DNA of 64,000 nt, from contig CAJWAR010000006.1 in NCBI GenBank assembly GCA_913020445.1, positions 47,507 through 111,506 on the forward strand. The letters are read 5' to 3'. Shown here piece by piece: positions 36,385 to 44,775 of this stretch (the first letter of the stretch is position 1; every line of letters starts with the position of its first letter). The DNA is from an uncultured Rhodospirillaceae bacterium (lineage in GTDB: Bacteria > Pseudomonadota > Alphaproteobacteria > Rhodospirillales > UBA2165). The position numbers were made by a program, and so were the translations under genes. The notes beneath the pieces are model-generated. The model ran no database searches and was not told where the DNA came from. It saw nothing but the letters and a program-made list of their open reading frames with translations.

Positions 36385-37481
36385 GTGTCCAAACCACCCT
36401 TTCGCGCCGATCACGTCGGCAGCTTACTGCGCCCGCAAGAATTAACTGATGCCCGTCAGCAATGGCGTGAAGGTAACCTGTCTGCAGGTGAGTTAAAAGA
36501 ATTCGAGGATGAACACGTCCGCGAGGTCATTTCCTTCCAGGAAGACGTTGGCCTTAAGTCGATCACTGATGGCGAGTTCCGCCGTGACTACTGGCACCTT
36601 GATTTCATCACCGGTTTCGATGGTATTGAATTGAATGAGGAAACCTATGGTCACGCCTTTTCTGGCGGTGGCACAGTTGGCACGTTTGAAGTCACGGGTA
36701 AACTTGGAGCACATTCGGGATTTATGCGGGAGCATTTTAATTTCCTCAACGCTAACACCAGCCAAACGGCCAAGTTTTGCATTCCCGGGCCTGGGATGAC
36801 CCATCTGCGAAGTGGTCGCGCCGGCATCAGCGCTGAGGCCTACCCTGAAAAGAAAATTATTGGCCCGATATCATCGCCGCTTATGCTGCAGAAATCGATG
36901 AACTTGGCAAACTCGGCTGCACCTATTTGCAAATCGACGACGTCAGTTTTGCCTATCTTTGTGACGAGGATTTTCGGGGCGGCCTCACCGAACGCGGCGA
37001 TGATCCAGACGAATTATTAGTCACCTATGCGCGCGCCCTCAGCACTGCTGTGGCCAATCGGCCAGCCGGCATGACTGTCACCACCCATATGTGCCGGGGC
37101 AATTTTCAAAGTACCTGGATGACGTCGGGCGGCTATGAAGCCGTCGCCGAGCGCATGTTCGATGAAATGAAAGTCGATGGCTATTTTATGGAATATGATT
37201 CAGATCGCGCCGGCGGATTTGAGCCGCTGCGCTTTGTGCCCAAGGACCGCATGGTAGTACTTGGTCTCATTACATCCAAGACACCAGAGCTTGAAAACAA
37301 AGACGATATTAAACGGCGTATCGATGAGGCGGCGCAGTATATGGACATCAGCCAAATGTGCCTGAGCCCGCAATGCGGCTTTTCCAGCACTCACCACGGC
37401 AACAAGCTAACTCGCGATGAGCAACGCAAAAAACTTGAGCTCGTTGTCGAAATCGCGATTGACGTTTGGGGGGAGATTTAA
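36385..37481 (+). pseudogene. MetE-like cobalamin-independent methionine synthase family protein, frameshifted
   Basis: The reading frame runs from GTG 36385 (GGGAG at 36370-36374), SKPPFRADHVGSLLRP through TDGEFRRDYWHLDF to ISAEAYPE, then goes out of frame. The -1 frame continues exactly with NYWPDIIAAYAAEIDELGK and TYLQIDDVSFAYLC, then HMCRGNFQSTW, GYFMEYD and SPQCGFSSTHHGNKL to 37481. Adding one A to the AAAA at 36848-36851 restores a continuous product of about 366 residues. That is the usual length for the single-domain MetE/UROD-fold family with the Zn-binding His, Cys and Glu. The lesion is either a real deletion or a homopolymer error. Function in methyl or C1 transfer is inferred. 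Confidence 0.85.
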
Positions 37482-38065
37482 AGTCCAATCGAAAACCGTA
37501 CCATGATCAAAATGATGGAGATTTGTAATACACCCTGGGCGGCGACATTGTAGAAAAAGCGCCGCGTTAATCTGACGACCTTCTCACCGTCCGGCTGATC
37601 TTTCGACAGTTCGCGAAACACCCTAAAGTTTGCGAGGAGAATAAGAAAAATTCCTTGAATGGCCATGGCAGCCGTTATGCAAAGAGCCGTGATGAGCCAC
37701 CAAAGCTCGGGAAAATCCAGTTCCAAATAACCCGTCCGCACGGCCAGGAACCAACCCGCCATCGGTGACACAATGGCTAGCGTCGGCATAATAAATATCG
37801 TTTTGGGCGTGAGCTTAAGCATGACAGCGCGACGCGTCGGTAATTCCAGGCTGCGTAATATGGGACCAATGACAAAGCCGACAAAGAGATCGATGCCTGT
37901 CCACAACGCGCTGGCGATGACATGAACAAAGCGCAGCAACCAGTCATTACCGCCGAGGATAACGCCGATGGTGGTGGCTATTAACGCCCCGACCCAAATC
38001 AAATTTCTAAAATCTAGTCCGAACTTAAGGTATTTGGGGCTGGTGGAAATTTGCTCAGTTTCCAT
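37478..38065 (-). CDS. Integral membrane protein, CopD/DUF2269-like
   Basis: 195 residues with four or five membrane helices: about 22-42 (LIWVGALIATTIGVILG), 46-70, 85-108, 121-145 and 170-190. The conserved-looking LLRFVHVIASALWTGIDLFVGFVIGP has the H-x3-A-x-W-x-G pattern of DUF2269/CopD-like proteins, where the His may ligate haem or copper. That fold assignment is tentative. The gene is convergent with the MetE-like pseudogene, overlapping its end by 4 bp. Function unknown. Confidence 0.75.
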   Translation of the reverse strand: METEQISTSPKYLKFGLDFRNLIWVGALIATTIGVILGGNDWLLRFVHVIASALWTGIDLFVGFVIGPILRSLELPTRRAVMLKLTPKTIFIMPTLAIVSPMAGWFLAVRTGYLELDFPELWWLITALCITAAMAIQGIFLILLANFRVFRELSKDQPDGEKVVRLTRRFFYNVAAQGVLQISIILIMVRFSIGL

Positions 38066-38102
38066 TTAAGTAGACTACACCGGAATTCAGGTAGGAAATA
38101 GA

Positions 38103-38110
38103 GGGGACAG
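38103..38110. repeat. Isolated GGGGACAG half-box
   Basis: A single GGGGACAG box followed by TTTATTTAATTG resembles one arm of the elements at 3215-3272 and 18017-18090. I found no matching TGTCCCC partner within the next 170 bp, so at most it is a decayed copy. Confidence 0.3.
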
Positions 38111-38166
38111 TTTATTTAATTGATTTTGGTCCACTGCCATCAAGTGGAAACAAATAGCTTAATACG

Positions 38167-38271
38167 ACCCCCCTCCTCAATCCTCCCCCTCAAGGGGGGA
38201 GGAGCAATTGTTGCAACGCATTCGATCTAATCCCCTCCCTCCTACGAGGGGGAGGGTTAGGGTGGGGGGGC
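38167..38271. repeat. GC-rich palindromic intergenic element
   Basis: The outer ends ACCCCCCTCCTCAATCCTCC and GGAGGGTTAGGGTGGGGGGG are imperfect inverted repeats. Each half has its own hairpin: CCTCCCCCT-CAA-GGGGGGAGG at 38182-38202 and CCCTCC...GGAGGG around 38233-38256. Between them lies an AT-richer spacer (38205-38230). It fills most of the 218-bp gap upstream of the membrane-protein gene and downstream of the deiodinase-like gene. The base content is unlike its neighbours. It looks like a mobile palindromic repeat of the kind scattered through intergenic regions, and it might also terminate transcription. Confidence 0.7.
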
Positions 38272-38283
38272 TAAATAAGTGCC

Positions 38284-39081
38284 CTACTCTGCCGCTTGCT
38301 GGCTGTCGTCTAGCTTCGGTGCGCCGCCCGGGCCCGGGTTTTCGGATACGTCATCCGGCTGGTTTTTAAAGCGGCCATGCTTATTGTAATAGGCATCGAC
38401 TTTCATGTGCTTGCCGACGACGTAAGGCGCGCCTTTGAGAAAATCATAGAGCGCGATAATGCCGCCGGTCCACATCGTGCGGAACATATGAAGTTTCTTG
38501 CGTGACGCCCGAAGCGTCACCAAATCGGCATTTTCGACCGTGTGAAAGTTCTCACGATCTTCGAGCGACTCTTTTACTTTCTGTGGCGCCGCCCAGTTGC
38601 AGCGATAGTGCACCGTGCCATCGGGACGAATAACATAGACGACGTTGGGCATGGCGCCATAAGCGCGGTGGAAGTCGCCTTCATAATTATCGACCAGCAC
38701 CCGCCGGTGTTCACCGTAGCGCGGCGCAATTATTTTAGCTGCCGCTATTTTGTCATCCATATTATTGTGTTGGCCAAGACGCTCCCCAGGATGGGCTTCG
38801 CGCACATAAACGACTAGAAACTCGACATCAGCGAATTCAGCCGCGATATCTTTCATATCCGGAATGTTTTTGGTGTACATCGAGCAGGTCGAAGACGCAG
38901 TTTCGATCACCACCCACTTGCCCTGGAAATCAGATAATTTAACTGGGCTACCGGTTTCAAGATCGGTCAGCGTGAAATCTTTGAGCGGGTCACCGGCACG
39001 CGGGCCAATGAACATATCGAAATTATACTCGCTCGGTTTGAAACGTTTGTTGTTGTAAATTGGGGCTTGTTGTTCAGCCAT
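38284..39081 (-). CDS. Thioredoxin-fold deiodinase/peroxiredoxin-like protein
   Basis: 265 residues. A thioredoxin-like core begins near residue 30: DPLKDFTLTDLETGSPVKLSD, GKWVVIETASSTCSMYTKNIPDM with a single Cys at the active-site position, FLVVYVREAHPGERLGQH and a cis-Pro in YGAMPNVVYVIRPDG. The VYVREAHPxD-like motif is characteristic of iodothyronine deiodinase-like proteins, which in bacteria mostly have Cys in place of selenocysteine. The C-terminal about 70 residues (RASRKKLHMFRTMW onward) extend past that fold. Redox role likely, substrate unknown. It is a neighbour of SDR and AKR genes, 98 bp away. Confidence 0.8.
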   Translation of the reverse strand: MAEQQAPIYNNKRFKPSEYNFDMFIGPRAGDPLKDFTLTDLETGSPVKLSDFQGKWVVIETASSTCSMYTKNIPDMKDIAAEFADVEFLVVYVREAHPGERLGQHNNMDDKIAAAKIIAPRYGEHRRVLVDNYEGDFHRAYGAMPNVVYVIRPDGTVHYRCNWAAPQKVKESLEDRENFHTVENADLVTLRASRKKLHMFRTMWTGGIIALYDFLKGAPYVVGKHMKVDAYYNKHGRFKNQPDDVSENPGPGGAPKLDDSQQAAE

Positions 39082-39179
39082 TTTCTTATCCCTTTTCCCT
39101 AAGAACTACTGTATTAAATTAGCATGTTTGCATGCTGAATTCTATTTAGCAGATATCAACTTATTGTGGGAGTACGCAC

Positions 39180-39983
39180 CTAAACGGGTGGCATGTACCC
39201 GCAGGTAAGCCCGCCGTCGATGACGAACTCAGCGCCGGTCATCATGCGGGATTCATCGGAGGCCAAATAGATGATGCCGTGCGTGACGTCCTGGGTTTCA
39301 AGTATCTCACCTAAGGGAATAAGTTCGGCCAAAGTTTGATAGGCTTCCTCTTCACTGCCGACCGCTTCGGAAAAGCGATCCAAGAGCGGCGTCTTGATAA
39401 AGGTCGGATGAACCGAATTACAACGGATATTATATTTATGCCGCGCACAATGGAGCGCAATTGATTTGGTCATCGAACGCACGGCCGCCTTGGCCGTGCC
39501 ATAACCGAGCGTCAACGGATTGCCCAATATCCCAACCGTCGAGGAAATATTGATGATCGAGCCGCCGCCGCTATCCCGCATATAAGGCAGCGCCAGCTTG
39601 CAGCCCCAAAAGACGCTGTCGACATCGATCTCTTGCAGTTTTTTCCACTCGGCAAACTCGGTCGATTCGATATCGCCGCCGATACTAATTCCGGCATTGT
39701 TGAGCAGCACATGAAGCCCGCCAAATTGCGTTTGGGCCAGTTCAAGCACGGACTTCCAATCATCTTCGCTGGTGGCGTCATGCGGTGCTGAAATCGCGGC
39801 ACCTTGCCGTTCGGCGTTAATAATTTCCGCCGTTTCGGCAGCCGTTTCTTCATCAAGATCGGAGGCAATGACTGATGCGCCTTCTTCAGCCAAATGAAGT
39901 GCAGAAGCGCGTCCTAAACCAGAACCCGCTCCGGTTACCAGGGCAACTTTGCCCGCAACACGTCCGGAAACTTGACCTGGCAT
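39180..39983 (-). CDS. Short-chain dehydrogenase/reductase (SDR), classical
   Basis: 267 residues. Cofactor motif VTGAGSGLGRASALHL (TGxxxGxG), then VLLNNAGISIGGD (NNAG), a catalytic Ser in IINISSTVGILG, and Y-x3-K in TLGYGTAKAAVRSM. ASDLDEETA after beta-2 has an acidic residue, favouring NAD(H) over NADP(H). The ending MTGAEFVIDGGLTCGY is classic. It starts 2 bp after the AKR stop, so AKR and SDR are translationally coupled. It probably oxidises an alcohol from the FAH/AKR pathway. Confidence 0.93.
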   Translation of the reverse strand: MPGQVSGRVAGKVALVTGAGSGLGRASALHLAEEGASVIASDLDEETAAETAEIINAERQGAAISAPHDATSEDDWKSVLELAQTQFGGLHVLLNNAGISIGGDIESTEFAEWKKLQEIDVDSVFWGCKLALPYMRDSGGGSIINISSTVGILGNPLTLGYGTAKAAVRSMTKSIALHCARHKYNIRCNSVHPTFIKTPLLDRFSEAVGSEEEAYQTLAELIPLGEILETQDVTHGIIYLASDESRMMTGAEFVIDGGLTCGYMPPV

Positions 39984-39984
39984 A

Positions 39985-40968
39985 TTAGAGTCCCAGGCGC
40001 TTCATCTGACCTTCAGGATAGCGCTCGCCGGCAGTTTCACCGGCCGGGAAAGCATCGCTCAATTCTTTAACCTGATCATCAACGAGTGCAACATCAATTG
40101 CCCGCACATTTTCATCGAGATATTTTCGGTGCTTGGTGCCCGGAATTGGCACAATGTTTTCATCCTGCGCCAACACCCAGGCAATCGCAACCTGCGCCGG
40201 CTTAAATCCTATCGCTTCAGCGATATTTTCGATAACCGCTACTTTTTTATTATTCTCTGCAATATTCTCAGCGGCGAATCGCGGGTGCGCACTGCGGCGA
40301 TCACCTTCAATTAAATCATCGGCTGACTTAATCGTGCCGCTTAGAAAGCCTCGCCCTAATGGCGCATAGGGCATTAAGCTTATCCCCAACTCCTGGCAGG
40401 TCGGCAGAATTTCAGCCTCGACATCCCGTGACCATAAGGAATATTCAGTTTCAACGCAGGAGATTGGTGCTTCGCCGTGAGCGCGGCGAATGGTTTCGGG
40501 TGCCGCCTCCGACAAGCCAATATAGCGCACCTTGCCTTCGGTAATAAGTTGCGCCATCGCGCCAACGGTTTCTTCAATCGGCACATCTGTATCAACCCTA
40601 TGTTGGGAAAAAATATCAATATGATCCGTGCCCAATCTTTGGAGACTAGCCTCGCAGGCTTCCTTGACGTAATCGGGCCGGCCATTGACGCTGCCGGTGC
40701 CATCGGGATTGCGGACCTGGCCAAATTTGGTATTGAGGATGACATCAGCCCGCCGCCCTTTAATCGCTTCACCAATCAGCGTCTCGTTCTTGCCATTGCC
40801 ATAGGCGTCTGAGCTGTTCAACAAACTGCCGCCGATATCCAAAGAATGATTAATGGTCGCCATCGATTCTTCGTCATCAAGCTCACCATACTGAATGGTC
40901 ATGCCCATACAGCCGAGACCGATGGCCGGAACTTCCAATCCTTGACTACCTAATTTCCGTTTACGCAT
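39985..40968 (-). CDS. Aldo/keto reductase
   Basis: 327 residues from ATG 40968, chosen because GGGGAGGTGA is ideally placed for it. A GTG six bases upstream overlaps that site. (alpha/beta)8 barrel: LGLGCMGMTIQYGELDDEESM, DAYGNGKNETLIGEAIKG with the catalytic Asp-Tyr, NTKFGQVRN with the Lys, and the His in DIFSQHRVDTDVPIEE. PIPGTKHRKYLDENVRA binds NADP(H). It resembles the YakC/Tas-like AKR13 group. It is in a minus-strand run FAH-AKR-SDR. Its substrate may be an aldehyde or ketone from that pathway. Confidence 0.92.
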   Translation of the reverse strand: MRKRKLGSQGLEVPAIGLGCMGMTIQYGELDDEESMATINHSLDIGGSLLNSSDAYGNGKNETLIGEAIKGRRADVILNTKFGQVRNPDGTGSVNGRPDYVKEACEASLQRLGTDHIDIFSQHRVDTDVPIEETVGAMAQLITEGKVRYIGLSEAAPETIRRAHGEAPISCVETEYSLWSRDVEAEILPTCQELGISLMPYAPLGRGFLSGTIKSADDLIEGDRRSAHPRFAAENIAENNKKVAVIENIAEAIGFKPAQVAIAWVLAQDENIVPIPGTKHRKYLDENVRAIDVALVDDQVKELSDAFPAGETAGERYPEGQMKRLGL

Positions 40969-40998
40969 TGTCACCTCCCCATTTTTGGTTTTTTTAGA

Positions 40999-41691
40999 TT
41001 ATGCAATATTGATGGTTAAATCGCCAACTCCTTCGATATGACCTTCCATGGTATCACCGGAAACCACTGCCGCCACACCATCGGGCGTGCCCATATAAAC
41101 CAGATCGCCCGGCTGCAATTCACACAGACCAGACAGGTAATTGATCGTTTCCGCGGTATTCCAGATATGCAGATCAAGCGTGCTTTCCTGCTTGGTTTCG
41201 CCATTGACTTTAATCCAAATGGCGCCATTGCCAGTATCAGGATGACCAACGTCGCTCACCGGGCGCAACGCCGTGCACGGCGCGGAATTATCAAAACCTT
41301 TACCCATGTCCCACGGGCGGCCGGTTTCCTTGGCTTTGTTTTGGATATCGCGACGGGTCAGATCGATGCCGACACCATAGCCCCAAACATGGTCCAAGGC
41401 GTCATCGACACTGATGTCTTTGCCGCCGGTGCCAATCGCCACAACGAGTTCAATCTCGTGATGCAGATTTGAGGTTTGCGGTGGATATGGAATGGTCGCA
41501 CCGTTTTCAACCACCGCATCAGCCGGTTTCATGAAGAAAAATGGCGGCTCCCGATCCGGGTCCGAGCCCATTTCGATGGCATGGGCGCGGTAGTTCCGGC
41601 CAACACAGTAAATACGACGAACCGGAAACCGTTCTTCGCTGCCTTCAATGGCAACGGAGGCCTGTTCAACCGGTGAGAAGGCATAGCTCAT
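40999..41691 (-). CDS. Fumarylacetoacetate hydrolase family protein, short form
   Basis: 230 residues, without the N-terminal domain of the longer FAH paralogue. RRIYCVGRNYRAHAIEMG, PFFFMKPADAVVENG, the metal ligands in LHHEIELVVAIGTGGKDI and HVWGYGVGIDLTRRD, and LQPGDLVYMGTPDGVAAV are all present. This resembles fumarylpyruvate hydrolase/oxaloacetate tautomerase (FAHD1/NagK type). A CAGGAG site lies well placed before the ATG. It starts the minus-strand FAH-AKR-SDR run. The VGIDLTRRDIQNKAKETGRPWDMGK block is typical of fumarylpyruvate/acylpyruvate hydrolases of gentisate pathways, so that activity is a fair guess. Confidence 0.93.
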   Translation of the reverse strand: MSYAFSPVEQASVAIEGSEERFPVRRIYCVGRNYRAHAIEMGSDPDREPPFFFMKPADAVVENGATIPYPPQTSNLHHEIELVVAIGTGGKDISVDDALDHVWGYGVGIDLTRRDIQNKAKETGRPWDMGKGFDNSAPCTALRPVSDVGHPDTGNGAIWIKVNGETKQESTLDLHIWNTAETINYLSGLCELQPGDLVYMGTPDGVAAVVSGDTMEGHIEGVGDLTINIA

Positions 41692-41815
41692 TAAGGTTTG
41701 CTCCTGATCTAAAATGTTTCTAAATTTGCGCTAGATTACAGCTCTTCTCCTGAACTGCAAGCAATCCTGACTTCGCTCACTTTGACTTGATCAATAGCTT
41801 TATTGGAAATCTAAA

Positions 41816-43042
41816 ATGACCGAAACGCCGACTTTCGTAACCCATCTTGAATGCAGTGAAACTGGCAAAAGTTATGAAGCCGACACGCTTCATGGCCTAT
41901 CCGAAACCGGCAAGCCGCTGCTCGTCCGCTACGATCTGGAAGCTCTAGGCGCGGCGATTGACAAAGAGACATTGGCGCAGCGTGAGCCTGAGTTTTGGCG
42001 CTACCGTGAATTCCTGCCGGTAAGAAAGGCCGAAAATATCGTGCGTCTTGGTGAAGTCATGACCCCGCTTTTGCCTGCCCCCAATCTGCAGGCTGAATAT
42101 GGCGGCGATGAGATTCTGATCAAGGATGAAGGACGACTGCCGACAGGCTCCTTTAAAGCACGCGGCCTGGCGCTCGCCGTTTCGATGGCGAAAGAGCTCG
42201 GCATTAAACGCATGGCGATGCCAACCAACGGTAATGCCGGGGCCGCACTTGCCGCTTATTGTTCGCGGGCCGGTATTGAAACGTATGTTTTCTGTCCTGA
42301 CGACACGCCTGAAGTCAATGTTCGAGAAATTGCATTTCAGGGCGCCAACACCTACCTCGCCAATGGCCTGATCAATGATTGCGGACGCATTGTCGGCGAA
42401 GGTAAAGACGCAATGGGCTGGTTTGACACATCTACATTGAAAGAGCCCTACCGTATCGAAGGCAAGAAAACCATGGGTCTGGAACTTGCCGAGCAACTGG
42501 GCTGGCAAGTGCCGGATATCATTCTCTACCCGACCGGCGGCGGTACTGGTTTGATCGGCATGTGGAAAGCTTTTGCAGAGCTGGAAGCGATCGGCTGGAT
42601 CGGCTCAAAACGCCCGCGCATGGTCGCCGTTCAGGCCTCGGGCTGTGCCCCCATCGTCAAAGCCTTCGAAGACGGCACCAAACATGCCGAACCCTGGGTC
42701 GATGCCCACACCATAGCCGCCGGCATTCGGGTCCCGGCCGCCATAGGTGATTTTCTAATTTTGAATGCGGTGCGCGAAAGTAATGGTTTCGCCGTTGCTG
42801 TCGATGATGACTTTATCCAAGCAGCCCAGGAAGACTGCGCCAAAAAAGAAGGAATTTTGCTATGTCCCGAAGGTGCCGCCACACTGGCCGCCTACAAGCA
42901 AGAATTGGCGTCAGGCCGCATCGGCAAGAAAGAACAGGCTGTTTTATTCAATTGCGCGACGGGTTTGAAATATCCTATGCCGCCTGCCGGTGATGCGATC
43001 GACCTCAATCAGCCAATCGATTATGCGTCACTGGCATCGTAA
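41816..43042 (+). CDS. Threonine synthase-like PLP enzyme
   Basis: 408 residues. The PLP-Lys is in LPTGSFKARGLALAVSMAKELG. The phosphate loop is PTGGGTGLIGMWKAF, and AMPTNGNAGAALAAYCSRAG follows the threonine-synthase pattern with SGNAG altered to NGNAG. An N-terminal zinc-like segment (THLECSETGKSYEADT) has one Cys only. Threonine synthase converts O-phosphohomoserine to threonine. The Asn variant and catabolic neighbourhood allow a different beta-elimination substrate. The ribosome site is weak. It is convergent with the SpoIIAA-like gene, with a 22-bp overlap. Confidence 0.85.
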   Translation: MTETPTFVTHLECSETGKSYEADTLHGLSETGKPLLVRYDLEALGAAIDKETLAQREPEFWRYREFLPVRKAENIVRLGEVMTPLLPAPNLQAEYGGDEILIKDEGRLPTGSFKARGLALAVSMAKELGIKRMAMPTNGNAGAALAAYCSRAGIETYVFCPDDTPEVNVREIAFQGANTYLANGLINDCGRIVGEGKDAMGWFDTSTLKEPYRIEGKKTMGLELAEQLGWQVPDIILYPTGGGTGLIGMWKAFAELEAIGWIGSKRPRMVAVQASGCAPIVKAFEDGTKHAEPWVDAHTIAAGIRVPAAIGDFLILNAVRESNGFAVAVDDDFIQAAQEDCAKKEGILLCPEGAATLAAYKQELASGRIGKKEQAVLFNCATGLKYPMPPAGDAIDLNQPIDYASLAS

Positions 43043-43449
43043 TTAATTTCAAAGTCCGCCGGCACGTCCAACCAGACTTTTGCGTCCTCAATTGTGCGAA
43101 AGGGTTTTCGTTCAATACGCAATAAAGGACCAAATCGAGTGGTTAGGTTATACTGGTGCATGGTGGCATAGTCTTTTCCTGTCCCTAACACCCAGGCTAC
43201 TTTGCAATCGCCCATATGCGGCTCAATATTTTTGTATCTTTCAGTCGTTCTGTCCGAAAAAAATTTAAACCCATATTCCACAGGCAGGGATGTCGTCAAT
43301 ACATCGCGCAACACGTTCATATCTGGCAAATATTGAGGATGTTCCAGCATTTCTTTATACTGCTGTATTGGATCATCGACATGAAATTCGCCGTAATGCA
43401 GGACGAAAACGCAGTTCACAGACGGATCGATATAGAACTTGTAGGCCAT
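43021..43449 (-). CDS. SpoIIAA-like small protein, copy 1
   Basis: 142 residues. Begins MAYKFYIDPSVNCVFVLHYG, then an acidic helix (DDPIQQYKEMLEHPQYL) and MNVLRDVLTTSLPVEYGF, and ends with a WLDVPADFEINY segment. The pattern (strand, helix with DP-type turn, LRDV strand) fits SpoIIAA-like/STAS-like folds that often serve in regulation. It is clearly paralogous to 49093-49524: both have MAY, NCVFV, MN(V/L)LRDV, VAWVLG and RxPFR. It starts 10 bp after the broken oxygenase frame ends, so the two were probably one operon. Function not known. Confidence 0.8.
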   Translation of the reverse strand: MAYKFYIDPSVNCVFVLHYGEFHVDDPIQQYKEMLEHPQYLPDMNVLRDVLTTSLPVEYGFKFFSDRTTERYKNIEPHMGDCKVAWVLGTGKDYATMHQYNLTTRFGPLLRIERKPFRTIEDAKVWLDVPADFEINYDASDA

Positions 43450-43458
43450 ATAAGGATA

Positions 43459-44112
43459 CTAATCGTGATAAGTAACCCGGCCAAGGTCTTCATAACTGCG
43501 TGACTCCCAATATTCTTTTTCATAGTCGCGAATATTGAATTTATAAGTGTCTTTGGATAACCCCAATTCCGGCCGAGCATCAAATACCAAGTCTTTGGCG
43601 TAATCGGCCTTCTGATCGACATAAAACAGAAATATTTGCAGGTGCCAAGCACGCTCAAGCTGATCGCGCCAATGATCCTACTCAGTACCATGATAGAGCA
43701 AAGCCTCGCCCGGTTTGCTCGCCACTTCTTTACCGTCAAGATATATCGGCCATTGATATTCGGAATCATCGTAGCTGTAACCGATGCAAAGCGATACGGC
43801 AATTTGACAAGACAATCGGTCTTTATGTTTGGGCAGCCTGTCGCCTTCTTTGTAAAGCCGCATAAACGAGTAAGTCGGCAGAAGATCTAAGCCCGTCAAT
43901 TCTTCCATTTTAGGCAAAGAGTTTTTTAGAATGGATTCGGTCAAATTATCAGCATAAAATGTCATAGAATTGGGCACGAAATTGGGTTCGTTGTTAAATA
44001 CCAAGCCTGATGTTTTGGATTTAAGCTCGACGTAATCGAGGGCTATTTGAGCCAAACTTGGATCGATAAAATCCTTTACAATAAGGTGGCCTTTTTCTTG
44101 GTATTCATTCAT
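43459..44112 (-). pseudogene. 2OG-Fe(II) oxygenase-like gene interrupted by an in-frame TAG
   Basis: From ATG 44112 the frame gives 144 residues ending EALLYHGTE, then TAG at 43678-43680, and then continues open in the same frame with DHWRDQLERAWHLQIFLFY to a TAG at 43459-43461, in all 217 codons plus stop. H96-K-D98 (LPKHKDRLSCQIA) and H141 are the expected iron ligands. The DHWR segment just after the stop is the typical continuation that holds the 2-oxoglutarate-binding Arg. Loss of only the internal stop gives a normal-sized oxygenase (about 217 residues). The mutation could be as little as TTG to TAG. The truncated protein would retain iron ligands but lose the Arg. Confidence 0.85.
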
Positions 44113-44199
44113 AGCGGTTCACTTTTTGATTGCCTAAAATTATAATGATTAAAATATACCCAGCATTCGACAAGCATTCAAACTGGAAAAGGAATTTAG

Positions 44200-44763
44200 A
44201 TGGCAAAAGCCTTTTGGAATGACACTTTGATAGCGGACAGTGATGATATTGCCGTCGTTGAAGGTAACGCCTACTTCCCGATCGAAGCAGTGAATTTCCA
44301 ACTATTGGTTAAGAACATCTCGACGCCGCAAACCTATTGCCACTGGAAAGGCATGGCGACTTATTACGATATTATTGTCCATGGCGAGACCAATGAAAGC
44401 GCTGCGTGGCGATATTTTGAGCCCTATGAAGAAGCCGCCATTATTGATAACCGTATCGCTTTTTGGAACGGTGTTATCGTCGCGGGGAAACCTGAAGGCG
44501 TTGGTTTGGTCGAACAAGAACCGAGCCCCCGAGCCGGTCGAACCGGCTGGGAAGCCTTATGCTGGCTGCTAAGTAAAACCGAAAAAACCGTGCTATCTGA
44601 AAAAGATATTTTTGATAACACCGGCATTGAAGAAATTGAAATCAGGCGTGTCTGGGAAAATTTCGACGTCCAACGGTATGCCACGCATTATAATTGGGAA
44701 TTAACCGGGGGCGGCACGAGCGGGTCGCCCCTCCAGCTCGAACAATCTAATGACGGATACTAA
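44200..44763 (+). CDS. DUF427 domain protein
   Basis: 187 residues. The DUF427 signature is in the N-half: AKAFWNDTLIADSDDIAVVEGNAYFP, TYCHWKGMATYYDIIV, AAWRYFEPYEEAA and NRIAFWNGVIV. The second half (about 110-187) has no recognised domain and ends in a polar Gly/Ser-rich tail (LTGGGTSGSPLQL). DUF427 proteins have no established activity. An AAGGA site precedes the ATG. Divergent from the oxygenase pseudogene (87 bp). Confidence 0.85.
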   Translation: MAKAFWNDTLIADSDDIAVVEGNAYFPIEAVNFQLLVKNISTPQTYCHWKGMATYYDIIVHGETNESAAWRYFEPYEEAAIIDNRIAFWNGVIVAGKPEGVGLVEQEPSPRAGRTGWEALCWLLSKTEKTVLSEKDIFDNTGIEEIEIRRVWENFDVQRYATHYNWELTGGGTSGSPLQLEQSNDGY

Positions 44764-44775
44764 GCGTCTAGCCCC

